The notes beneath the pieces are model-generated. The model did no database searches and was not told where the DNA came from. It saw only the letters and a list, made by a program, of their open reading frames with translations. DNA of 64,000 nucleotides from Amaurobius ferox (Eukaryota > Arthropoda > Arachnida > Araneae > Amaurobiidae), in NCBI GenBank assembly GCA_951213105.1, contig OX578135.1, forward strand, positions 165,158,750 to 165,222,749. The letters run 5' to 3'. The position numbers and the translations under genes were made by a program. Positions 47,029 through 57,604 of this stretch are shown piece after piece (the stretch's first letter is position 1; every line of letters starts with the position of its first letter).

Positions 47029-47863
47029 TACACTCTTTTGCAAAAAAAACGAAGCACCCCTAAAAAATCATACGATCATCTCGAAATTTCGCCTGCAAAT
47101 TTATTTATACCATGTATGCAAATCATTAAATTTCCAAGGCCAATGAGTGTTAACTTTGGTCATATAGCGCACGTTTCTACTACACAACTAGCATACTATA
47201 AAACAGGTTTAAAATGTGGACTGTTTATCTTTGCTCGTTATCGGCGTTGCAGTTCCGTGGAGACACAACCAATAATGTCGTTACGACGTAGCCGAAGACC
47301 TAATAAGCAATTAGACGAGTTCGAGCGGGATCGTATAGTCGGGATGCGTGAAGCTGGCTGGTCATACCGAGTAATAGGCCGCCACCTGCACCGAATGGAC
47401 ACTGCTCTGCAAAAGTACTGGCAGCAATGGTTGGTGCAAGGAACTCATCGGCTGAATGAAGGTTCTAGAAGGCCAAGGTGCACGAATGCGAGGCAAGATC
47501 GGATGATTGTCCGACAGGTCCGAACTGGCCTGACGACATTATTGTCCGCCATCCACGTGCTACAGCCACTTCCATACCACACGTGGTACCGTCCACCATC
47601 TCACGGCACTTGACTGAGGTAAGGTTATGCTCACCGCGGCCTTTAAGTCTGCCCATAACCCCACAGCATGGACAGAGTCGTTTCGAGTGGTATGGTAGTC
47701 GAGCATCATGGCTGCCAGCAGACTGGCATCGCATAGTGTTCCGCGATGAATCACTCTTCAGTCTTTCAGCAGATGGCCATCGGGTGCGTGTGTGGAGGCG
47801 CCAGAGCCAGCGGTCCCAATCAGCCTTTATTTTACACAGGCACACAGCCATTACCCCAGGTGT

Positions 47864-47943
47864 GATGGTGTGGGGTGTCGAAGACCCAGACCACACGACT
47901 AACCCTAAAGCTGGTTAATGTGTGGCCGGATGGTGTGGGGTGT
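47864..47943 (-). mobile_element. Mini hairpin retro-insert B with 14-15 bp TSD
   Basis: A 50-bp insert (47879-47928) lies between GATGGTGTGGGGTGT (47864-47878) and GATGGTGTGGGGTG(T) (47929-47943). On minus it runs CGGCCACACATTAACC to GTCGTGTGGTCTGGGTCTTCG, with an 8-bp stem GGCCACAC/GTGTGGTC. It interrupts transposase codons whose reading resumes across it, so its boundaries are certain. Confidence 0.9.
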
Positions 47944-48724
47944 GTCATATGGTAAACCCATGACCCAATATATCTAGAGTTAACAAATTTATTTGGGGGG
48001 AGCAGCCCAGGTATACCAGCTGCACTCAAAAAACAGGATGCGCAGTATGCCTTTGGAGATCGCATTTTACCGAAATATGCAACTTTGTCCGAGTCGGGGG
48101 GCATCATAGAGTTTACGGGCCTTCGAGTTAATGTCCGAAGGGTATCAAGTGTTGCGGGGGCTTTTCGAAGGCGGTTGTGCCTGGAGGGGTTTAAAAGACC
48201 AATGGAACTGCTCTATGGCCAATGGGTGACACCCCTGAGACGAATCAGAATGGTTTCATTAATTTTAGGGGGAGGGGGCGGATTTTAAAACTTGAGAGAC
48301 TTTCTGGGAGATGAGTTGGAGACACCATCGAAAAAGGTGGTGTTATAGTATTTGAGTGTGAAGTAAGTGAGAGAGATCATGCCAGAGACATCCGATGGAC
48401 AGCTCGTCTACAATATTTTCGGTGAGTCAAATTTTGAACACCTATTTGTTCTCTCTCCCATTCAGCAGATAAGCTTTTAAATTAAGTTTCGAGTTACCAT
48501 TCCTCCGCCCCATTTTAGAGTCGTTAAGACCCATTCAAGTTGTTTAAGTGTTTTACAACCTAATGACGTGTATGATAGTTAATGGTATTCCTATTATACT
48601 TGTAAATAAGTTTTATATGTTTTTTGTAAATAAATTATGGGTTTGTTAATGAACACACGACATTGTTCTTTTCGCGCTCTTACCGGGCTTGTCCTAAAAG
48701 AGATAGATACCTCAGGACAGGGTG
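47938..48724 (+). mobile_element. Solo LTR, 777 bp, 5-bp TSD
   Basis: TGTCATATGG (47943) to CTCAGGACA (48719) is bounded by GGGTG at 47938-47942 and 48720-48724. Removing it joins transposase sequence. TG...CA ends with a 5-bp TSD are the hallmarks of an LTR left after recombination between the two LTRs of a Gypsy- or BEL-type element. An AATAAA-like AAATAAATTATGG lies at 48637. No internal region remains. The strand is a guess from the poly(A)-like signal. Confidence 0.88.
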
Positions 48725-48775
48725 TTATCTCTTACGACGCAGGTCGCCCCTAGTCGTCATCCTGCGTACAACTTT

Positions 48776-49157
48776 AACAGCTCAAAGGGGGCGCGGTAGT
48801 CCAGTGGTTAGCGCGCGGGAATTGCACTCGGTAAGCTCGTGTTCGATTCTCTCCGCTACTACAACTGCCGCCGTGTTCACGCGGAGTACGATCACGTTAA
48901 ACATTTGGGTCCGTAAGTCCTTCTGAGAGGTTGGTGGTAGGGGAAGAAGGATACGGTCCCTGTGGACACCTCCTCCACTGGATTCCGGACAAAATTGGGT
49001 GGCTATTTCCGGTGGCCGTCCAAACAGTTACTTTACACCTTTCTGGTAGCCGGCCGTCCAAATAGATGCTCAAGTCCTCAGGACGAGTCGGACGGTCTGG
49101 GTCTTCAACACCTTTCTGATAGGTCGGACGGTCAAGGTCTCAACAACAACAGCTCAA
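48776..49157 (+). mobile_element. tRNA-headed SINE, copy 3, 10-bp TSD
   Basis: AACAGCTCAA at 48776-48785 and 49148-49157 flanks a SINE with box A in GGTAGTCCAGTGGTTAGCGC and box B in GTGTTCGATTCTC. It has the shared body (GTTCACGCGGAGTACGATC, GGGTCCGTAAGTCC, CTGGATTCCGG, TTGGGTGGC) and a 3' hairpin GGCCGTCC...GGACGGTC split by mini-insert C. The tail is AAGGTCTCAACAACAAC. It lies within the Tc1 transposase codons. Confidence 0.9.
49035..49122 (+). mobile_element. Mini hairpin retro-insert C inside the SINE
   Basis: A 58-bp insert (49050-49107) lies between ACACCTTTCTGGTAG (49035-49049) and ACACCTTTCTGATAG (49108-49122, one mismatch). It begins CCGGCCGTCCAAATAG and ends GGACGGTCTGGGTCTTCA, with an inner GTCCTCAGGAC hairpin. 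It is the same subfamily as A. It is inserted in the loop of the SINE's own 3' hairpin. Confidence 0.88.
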
Positions 49158-49698
49158 CGGTATGTTGATGAAATCCTGCAGCCGTTTGCGTTACCCTTCG
49201 TGGCACGTCATTCTGGGACTATTTTCCAACAAGATAATGCCACGCCGACGCCACATACAGCTCTCATATCTGTGGACTGTCTCCGTGCTATTGATACTGT
49301 TCCTTGGCCAGCAAAGTCGCCAGACCTTTCGCCAATCGAGCATATATGGGACATGCTAGGCTGCCAGATTCGGGCACTCCAAAATGTAGCAGATCTGGAG
49401 CAACAGCTGAAGAATGCCTGGCAGAATGTATCGCGGAATGACATTAGGAAACTCTATCACTCCTTACCTAGACGTATACAAGCATACATTGCCGTCAAGG
49501 GGGGGGGGGGGGAGTCACCATTTACTGATTTGAAAATTCAATGTGCAATTGCTAACCATTGATGGGCCCTGCGGTCTTGATTTTGTAATCACTTTATTAC
49601 CTGTGTATGCGCTGTACGCATATTTAATTTCAATAAAAACAGTCACTTTCTCCATGGTGCTTCGTTTTTGTTTTGTTTTGTTTTTGCAAAAGAGTGTA

Positions 49699-50479
49699 TA
49701 CTGGGTGTTCCAAAAACATTGACCTTGGCTTTTATTCCTTAAATATTGATCTTAGACATATATAATAAATTACAATGTTGCATAAAAAAAGGTACCGAAT
49801 TTTATAAAATCGATTAACATTTTCAAGAGAATTAAATTTTAGAAAAACAAAATTTAAATTTTTATATGGCCCCCCATACAAAAAACATTTCCAATGAGTA
49901 AAATGTTCCCCATACAATAAGGTGATGTACAAAATTTCAGTATTTTATCATAAAAAGTCCCAGAGATATGAAAAGACACTAATGCTGACTTAAACCACTT
50001 TTTGATACATCAACGTGGGTTCTCAGAGGGAAAAAATCATATCGGCAAATCGCGTTTCAGGGGTCATACACAAATTACGAAAAAAAACAATGATTGCATA
50101 AATAAATAATAATTTTGCTATTTATTGGTACAAAAGTATCTACACTGTGTAAAAATAATAACTTTACACAAAGATTGCAGAACTTGTTCAAAATGTTTTC
50201 CATCCATGCCAAAGATCCATTAAAGATGAGAGGCAGATATTATTTGCCTATGATGCATTTCTGCGTTGCGCCATTTGCGCTCTTGCTGTAAACATTTACA
50301 TTTTATTTGTGATTAATTCCTCACCAACTTTGTTTAAACATATCTCTGGGACTTTTTATGATTCTATACCTTTCTAAATTCTCTACCTTTTATTAAGCAA
50401 CTTTGTAATTTATTATATATGTCTAAGATCAATATTTAAGGAATAAAAGCCGAGGTCAATGTTTTTGAGACACTCTGTA
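49699..50479. mobile_element. Long-TIR MITE, mariner-like ends
   Basis: TIRs of at least 80 bp: CTGGGTGTTCCAAAAACATT and GACCTTGGCTTTTATTCC (49701 on) against, on minus, CAGAGTGTCTCAAAAACATT and GACCTCGGCTTTTATTCC (from 50477). TA at 49699-49700 and 50478-50479. It directly abuts the TA of the neighbouring Tc1 (TATA at 49697-49700). The centre (about 49800-50390) has no codons that I recognise. End sequence and TA target suggest a mariner-family helper. Confidence 0.82.
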
Positions 50480-51169
50480 TATATTTGATATTAAAAAAAG
50501 CTCTTATAGTTTTCGATTCATCGTCCTGTCAAGTTCAAGAAGATTGAATTGCTTAATAGTGAGCTATTGAAGCTTAGTAGCGATCCCATTTTTGTCTGAA
50601 ACATATAGGATATTGTACAGCGACCATTTTATTTCCGTATTATCCCAGACAACGGTTGTATTTCTGCTAGTCTATATATTTTCAAAAGTATCCATTGTAT
50701 AATAAAGAAGACTCCCCCCCCCCTCCCCTCTCTTTTTGTTTAATTTAATATAACAAAAAAAGATGCGCTTAAAGATTAAAAATAAAAAGATTTTCAAATG
50801 CAGTATTTTGTTTTGAAAAAAATAACAAACGGAGATTTCAGCTAGGGGTTGTTTTGAATTTTGTTTTATATGAATAATGAAGAGCAAGAGGGCAAATCTC
50901 TCAAAGTCCTTTTCATCTCACCCCGCAAAAATTTCAAAATAAACTCTCCCTAAAAAAGATGGGAATGACTGAAGAAAGGGAAAATAATTTACGATGCACT
51001 TTTTCTCCTCTAAAAGAAATTCATTCTTTACAAATTGATAGAGTAACGACCCCTGTTTGATAGCCTCACCAACACCCGTTTTTATTGCTCTCAAAAAAGC
51101 AATAAACACACTCCTTCATTCTCGCCCGTTTCTTGTACAATATCAGGTAATATATGGAAAAAAGTAATG
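50480..51169. other. Repeat R (end) and spacer
   Basis: 50480-50600 completes repeat R (CTCTTATAGTTTTCGATTCA, CCTGTCAAGTTCAAGAAGAT). A C run lies at 50714-50722. The rest has no gene or known repeat. Confidence 0.45.
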
Positions 51170-51446
51170 GATATAGATTGAAAATTGAAACTCAAGTTTT
51201 TCGCAAATTGACACGTTTCAGGCACTCTAAAGCACGAATTCGCCATTCTTAGCATGGCGTCTGCGTGGTGTGTGTGTTTTTATGTCTGTGCCGCAATGTA
51301 GGTAATCACTATGGCTCAAAAACTATTCGATAAAATTTCACGAAATTGGGTCTTTAAAACACTCATGCGAAACCCTGGTGCCTATCAGATTTTGGTACGT
51401 TTTGAAAAATAGAACCCCCCCCACACACACACACACACACACCCTT
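51170..51446 (-). mobile_element. Diverged P-like repeat fragment
   Basis: GAAACTCAAGTTTTTCGCAA, TTCAGGCACTCTAAAGCACG, a TG run (51268-51280) and AAAAACTATTCGATAAAATT follow the order of the hairpin-proximal half of family P (CTCGAGTTTTCGACGGATCT, TG run, AAAAACTAATGGACCGAATT). It ends at a CA run (51420-51441). Confidence 0.5.
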
Positions 51447-51493
51447 TTTAACACTTTACAACAAAGTTGAAAAGTGTATATGACTTTGTTCAT

Positions 51494-51526
<33 letters not shown>

Positions 51527-52752
51527 TAGCACGATAACTGCTGTAAAAATGACTTAATCAAAATGAAATTTTAGTATGTTGTTCAGACGGTCTGTAGGAC
51601 CTATGGGAATATAAATGAAGAGTATCACCCAATTAGTTTTGGATTGAGCCCGGGTTGAAAAAATGAAATACATTGAACCCTATGGGACCTAATTTTTCAA
51701 ACATTTTTTAAGCGGATTTAAAATTCACAAATTGCTTCGAAAATTTTAGGTAATATTCAAATTATTCCATAAAATATATAAAAACAATTTCAGCAAAATG
51801 TATTCAGTAGTTTTTTGAATAAAAATTAAAATAATAATTACACCTCTTATATGAAGCGATCAGGTGACCATGATAGGAAAAGATCACGTGACCCACTTAA
51901 ATAAAATATGGCATCCATCTTGTCTCAAATTCGTGATTTTCAAAGTTCTTTTTAATTCATATTGAGTGTTGTATTCGTCCTAAAACCGCTTTATTTTTGC
52001 TTAAATTCTGTACATCTACATACTGAAACAACGCAATTACAATATATTTGAGTTTAAATGATCATCCAAATTTGATTATTTCTACAACGAAGCCTATTTT
52101 TCACTTATGTAAAATGTAAATAGCAAAATATGTAGGATGAATTGTATAAGAATTGCTGTATTTCTTTAACACAAAAGTATTTAGCTCATGGAGTCTGCAT
52201 AGCTGATATGAATGAAATATTCATTGATTTTACAGAGAGAAGGACGATTTTTTTTAGATGAAGTTTTAGGCATAGAATTTAATTACTTGTAGCTCCATGG
52301 TCTTAAGTTTTTAAATAAAATAAATTATTTTAGTACTGTGATGAATGAAATAAATGAGAAAATGTTATGAATGAAATGCTGCTTTTAGAGAGAGAGCCAG
52401 GCGTGTTATTTTTTCTATGACGTCATTTGAATGAATGTCAGTTGTTTTCGATGTTTTCAAATATAATAAATTATTGTAGTATTATGATGATTTTAAATAT
52501 ATTACCGAGGAATGCATCGCATTTTAGAGATGTTTAAACCAGGCAATTTATATTTCAATGCCGTCATTTGAATGAAGTTCAGTTTTTTCGATGAAGGTTT
52601 AAGTTTTCAAATAGAATAAATTAATGTAGTATTGTGATAAGTTTTAAAATATTACCGAGGAATGTATCACATTTTAGAAATGTTTAAATAAAACTGCATT
52701 GAAGTTGGAAAGTGTTTCATAATCAATGCTTTACGCATGATTGATCTTCCTT
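51447..52752 (-). mobile_element. M-family repeat, copy 3
   Basis: The hairpin end AACACTTTACAACAAAGTTG...AAGTGT is at 51449-51478. A (CTGT)n run (51500-51525), CAGACGGTCTG, CCCAATTAGTTTTGGATTGA and CCTATGGGACC follow. Repeated AATAAATTA-TGTAGTATTGTGAT blocks come next, then the terminus GTTGGAAAGTGTTTCATAAT...CATGATTGATC near 52750. It contains internal duplications of the TTACCGAGGAATG segment. It does not code for protein. Confidence 0.75.
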
Positions 52753-53472
52753 GTTTTTTTTTTTTTTTTTTTTTTTCAAAATAGCCCTTAAAAATCGATA
52801 TAATATGAAATAATAGATAATGTGTGACTAAATATTAATTAAATACTTATGTTATACGCAATTTTTAATGACAAAACACATAAAACCAACCGCATTTCTG
52901 TAAAATAAGCCGCTCTCACGATATGTCAATGTTTTGGAATCTTGAACAACGTTTCAAAAGTATTTGAGTTACCAAACTAGGGAGGGGAAAAAAATCGTCG
53001 ATGGCTTCAGTTCGATGGAGCTGAAATGGTTTAGCGTGAATAACGTCTTATAAAATTAAAACCATCTTTTTAAAATAGTTCAAAACAAAATTGTCTAACA
53101 TTAAAATATCGAAATTTTTAAAAAATTATTAAAATTTATGGCATTCAATACTGCTAAATAAATAGTCATTTCATATGTAAATTTTCATTAGAAAGCGAAT
53201 GACACACTATTTAGCATGGACCTTTCTCGAGTTACTGTGACATATTTTTCAAATAAATTTACAAAACAAATTACTTAAAATTAAAAAATATAGTAATTAT
53301 GATACAATATGTTTGTTCTCTTATCATATGCAATGTTATACAACAGATCTGTTAACATCATTCTGACGGGTCTAGTTTGTTCCATTCACGAGCGAGAATA
53401 CTTTTGTAATAGTATGTATTTCGCGAGATATTTATTAAATATGAACTGCAGTTTGATGAGGATTTCCATTTA
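52753..53472. other. Poly(T) and decayed K-like spacer
   Basis: A T run (52755-52778) follows the M copy. 53150-53410 has TTTTCATTAGAAAGCGAATG and ATTCTGACGGGTCTAGTTTG, phrases resembling the interior of family K, so an old copy may be here. There is no gene. Confidence 0.4.
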
Positions 53473-54729
53473 TTAACACTTTACAACATAGTTGAAAAGT
53501 GTTTATGACTTTGTTCATTCTGTCTGTTGTTCATTTTAGTATGTTGTTCAGACGGTCTGTGGGACCTATGGGAATATAAATGAATAATATCACCCAATTA
53601 GTTTTGGATTGAACCCGGGTTGAAAAAATGAAATACATTGAACCCTACGGGACCTAATTTTTCAAACATTTTTTAAGCGAATTTAAAATTCACAAATTGC
53701 TTCGAAAGTTTTAGGAAATATTCAAATTATCCCATGAAAAGTATAAAAAAAAAATTTCAGCAACGTATATTCAGTATTGTTTTAAATAAAAATTAAAATA
53801 ATAATTACACCCTTTATACGAAGAGATCAAGTGACCATTATATGAAGCGATCACGTTACCCACTTCAAAATAAAATATGGCATCCATCTTGCATCAAAAT
53901 CGTGTTTTTTAAAGTTCTTTTTAATTCATATTTCGTGTTGTATCCGTCATAAAACCGCTTTATTTTTGCTTAAATTCTGTGCATCTACATCCTGAAACAA
54001 AGCAATTACAATATATTTGAGTTTAAATGATCACCAAACTTTGATTATTTCTACAACAAAGTCTAATTTTCCCTTATGGAGGATATAAACACCAAAAGAT
54101 GTAGAATTAGTTGTATAAGAATTGCTGAATTTTTCAAATGCAAAATTACTTAGCTCATGGAGTCTGCAATATAGCTGATATGAATGAAACATTCATTGAT
54201 TTTAAAAAGAGAAGGAGACGAATTTTTCGATGAAATTTTAAGCACAGAGTTAAATTACTTGAACCTCCATTGTTTTAAGTTTTTAAATAAAATAAATTAT
54301 TATAGTATTGTGATGAATGAAATGAATGGAAATATGTTTATGAATGAAATGCTGCTTTTATTGAGAGAGCCAGGCGTGTTATATTTCAATGACGTCATTT
54401 GAATAAATTTCATTTGTTTTCGATGAAGTTTACAAATATAATAAATTATTGTAGTATCATGATAATTTTTTAAATATTACCGAGGAATGTATCGCATTTT
54501 AGAGATGTTTAAACCAGGCAGTGTATATTTCAATGCCGTCATTGGAATGAAATTCATTTCTTTCGATGAAGTTTTAAATTTTCAAATATAATAAATTAAT
54601 GTAGTATTGTGATAATTTTTAAAATATTACCGAGGAATGTATCGCATTTTAGAGATGTTTAAATAAAATTGCATTGAAGTTGGAAAGTGTTTCATAATCA
54701 ATGCTTTATGCATGATTGATCTTTCTTGT
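53473..54729 (-). mobile_element. M-family repeat, copy 4
   Basis: The hairpin end AACACTTTACAACATAGTTG...AAGTGTTT is at 53477-53506. The TCTG run is reduced. The body is nearly collinear with copy 3. It ends GAAAGTGTTTCATAATCAATGC...ATGATTGATCTTTCTTG (54727). The 3' end of the LINE is joined directly to this end. Confidence 0.75.
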
Positions 54730-55073
54730 TTTTTTATTTATTACCCAGGGTGTACAGAGGACTGCCGGGAAAAATATACAAGAAAAATAATACACATAAA
54801 CATACATAGACATTATACATACACGTACAATACATTAATAAATACTTTCAATCCTAAATATAAGCAAATGAGTCGATTGTCTTAAATTATAAATAGCTTA
54901 TTGAAAATAACTAAAATGATACAAAAATAGAGAAAAATTATTTTAAATAAAAGGTTTGAAACATTAAAAGAAATGAAAAAATCTAAGAAAGAGATAACAA
55001 AAAATATACAAACAAAAAGCTGAACAGTGCAAAAATATAACCCATGTTCCATTGATAGTAAAATATAAGATAA

Positions 55074-57420
55074 TTAAAAGCATGAGCAACTCATAATCCA
55101 CGCAGTTAATACCATCACAAATCCGTTTTGCAATAAGAATACAGTTTTTAATTCTGTCGACAGATTTTTTATTTTCACAAATACTTGAAAACTATAATGA
55201 TTGATTTGCGCAAGAGATGGTTTATAGAATAAATGAAAATTGTTAGTATGGGGGACAAGAAAATATATAATGGTCAACGCTTTAAATCGATTGCAAAAGC
55301 AATTAAAAGTTGATTGAATGAAGTAAAATAAGTAATCTAATAAGGGTCCGTGACCAATTAAAAGATATATAAAGAATTTATTAAAAATTTGCAGTTTTGG
55401 GATCAATGATTAGAAGAAAAGATTTAACTCCAGATGCATCATGAATTAAATCTTAGGGGATATATATTCATTTAGATAGTTTTGTCAATGATCAGTTAAC
55501 TAATTTTTGCAAAATACTTTTAGACATGAATATACGGGAAAGGAGTTTTAACAAATAATCCTGTAGATGCAGAAATTTTAGCTTAATAGTCAATAATTTC
55601 ATTTCCCAAATTACCCACATGAACTTTGGCCCCCAAAAATATGTATTAATTGTTTAGAATTAATAATTTTACTTTTAATATTTCTAATATAGTTGGATTT
55701 ATTTGAGATAGATTGAAGAGCATAAATGGATTTCAGAATAAATGGTGACGTTTGCGTTATTTTCAACAGCCCAATCAACAGCATATGCAATGGCAGTAAT
55801 TTCAAATTTTTCGCATCAAGTCTGTAAAAGAAGATCTAATTCAATACATCATGTTTAAAACTGCAAAATGGCAAAATCAATGTTTGCATCCATTTTAAAA
55901 CCACCTGCATAGATTTTATAAATAATATTAAGTTAATATTATCAGAACAATTTGGAAAAAGAACAGTACGGTTTGAAGGTATAACATCAGAGATTGGGCA
56001 ATTGAAGCCAAATTAGGAAGGTGAAAAAAATGTTGAACCAATAAAAACGTTTATTCTTTGTTTCCAGAAAATATATTCCTATATAAAATTTTAATAACAA
56101 AGAATGGAGAGGAGCGAAATCCCAGGGAAGTGCGATAGCCGGAAGATATTGTTAGTAAAAATTTTGTCTGAAAAGAAATCAATTTTTAAAAAATATCAGT
56201 TTTTAGATTTTTTCCCCCAAAACACCAGAACCATATCTGATAAATGTTTTCGATAACAACCTGATACTAAAGTTTGAAAAAATCTCTATTAACCCCCAAT
56301 TATTCCTTGCAATTTCCCAAAATTACAAAAAAATTTACAACATTTTCCTTTGAAGTAATAAATATGTGAGCTCCAAGAATATTTATCATTATTAATTAAT
56401 CCTAAAATTTTTAAATTAGTTGACATTTGTTTGTCCTCGAAATCTAAAAGTTAGGTTTCTTTTTAATTTTGTTTTCTTTTTGCCAAAGGTAATGGAGATA
56501 CTTTTTTTATCGAAAGAAATTTCAAGATAGCGAATTCATAGAGTCAGAAATTAATTTTAGTAATGCGTTTGCATTATTTTTAAGAAGTTTCCGAGTGTTA
56601 GCACTGGCAATCACCTACAGGTCATCGGCAAAAGTAACATGGCAAAAGTAACATCGGCAAAAGTAAAGACATAAACGATCATTGTTTAGTAGCAGGATTT
56701 CGTTAAAGTACAGCGATTCTAAAAGATTCGAATTGGGGCAATAATAGAACCCTGCGGAGAGCCTTTGGAAATAAATTTAGGAAGAGTGAAGATATCTTCA
56801 GTGTAACAAATCTATTATTGAGATAAGAAAAACAATGCCCCAGAAGGAAAAGAAATATTTAATTTTTCAAAAGTCAAAGGGAGAATATTCCAGTTCAAAT
56901 TGTCAAAAGCCAAACGGACATCAATTGTTAGAGAAACTGAAATTAGATCCTCTGTTACGCTAACCCATCTATGAGCGGCATCATCATAACTGTGAAGTTA
57001 TTGAAAGTGAAATTAATTTGAATGAAGAATTTCCTTGGTACTTAAATGAAAATTAAATCCATCGATAAAAACACATTCTAAAAAATTTTCCCAATGTTGG
57101 TGAAAGACGAATAAGACATAGAGTGGGACCCTCTCAGATTTATGTAGAAAAATAACCCTTACATTCCGTAGTAGGAAAATAACGAAATTGAAAACATAAG
57201 TTGAAGATTTTTAAGAAAATAGTTAGATTAAAATTAAACAACCCTTTCCAGATATTGTAGTCTAAATTATCAATACCTGAGGCTTAAATTCCCAAAGGCC
57301 AAAGATAACTCTTCTCCAGAAACAAGCCCCAAGCTTTCAGAAGACTAACGAAGAAGCAGTAAGAAGCGATTCAACGTTATTTTCGTCCGGGAAAATGGAA
57401 ATCCAACAAACGAGTAATTT
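55074..57420 (-). pseudogene. LINE reverse transcriptase remnant
   Basis: On minus, in broken frames: an N-terminal RT part with GIDNLDYNIWKG-like text (about 57270), then motif A in IDVRLAFDNLNW (about 56935-56895). Motif B follows in KGSPQGS (about 56770-56750). Motif C in TFADDL has both catalytic aspartates (56620-56635), followed by a stop. The C-terminal region reads LLIGHGPLLDYLF (about 55370-55330), as in the zinc-knuckle tail of these proteins. Stops and frameshifts are many. A duplication of GGCAAAAGTAACAT lies next to motif C. Confidence 0.78.
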
Positions 57421-57604
57421 TGTTTTTAGAATAGGTTAAATTTAAATTACTTTTAAATTATAAATTAATATTATGTTTTTTGTTTAATTTATCGAAAGCA
57501 AATCTGAATTATATCTCACATTTTGAAGAACAGCCTGAACAGAATTTTTTTCTAGACATCAGATTGAGCTGTATTGAGCATCAATTTGAATTTAATTTTA
57601 TTTA

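Larger units (their letters stand above)
47275..49550 (+). pseudogene. Tc1-like transposase, interrupted
   Basis: The first ATG of the frame is at 47275 (MSLRRSRRP). The N-terminus has the paired HTH region (FERDRIVGMREAGWSYRVIG, WQQWLVQGTHR). A frameshift near 47560 moves to the frame holding PRPLSLPITPQHGQ, WHRIVFRDESLFSLSADGHR (first Asp) and HTAITPGVMVWG. Three insertions follow. Coding resumes at 48745 (GRPLVVILRTTLTAQ) and, after the SINE, at 49158 (RYVDEILQPF). The second Asp is in IFQQDNATPTPH and the catalytic Glu is in SPDLSPIEHIWD. All three DDE residues survive, so loss of function came from the frameshift and insertions. The end is near IQAYIAVKGG. Confidence 0.9.
47031..49696 (+). 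mobile_element. Tc1-like transposon with nested insertions
   Basis: TIRs: CACTCTTTTGCAAAAAAAAC and GAAGCACC (47031-47058) against, on minus, CACTCTTTTGCAAAAACAAA and GAAGCACC (49696-49654). TA flanks at 47029-47030 and 49697-49698. Total 2666 bp. After subtracting a mini-insert, a solo LTR, a SINE and their TSDs, about 1.4-1.5 kb remains, normal for a Tc1-type element. It encodes one broken transposase on plus. Confidence 0.92.
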
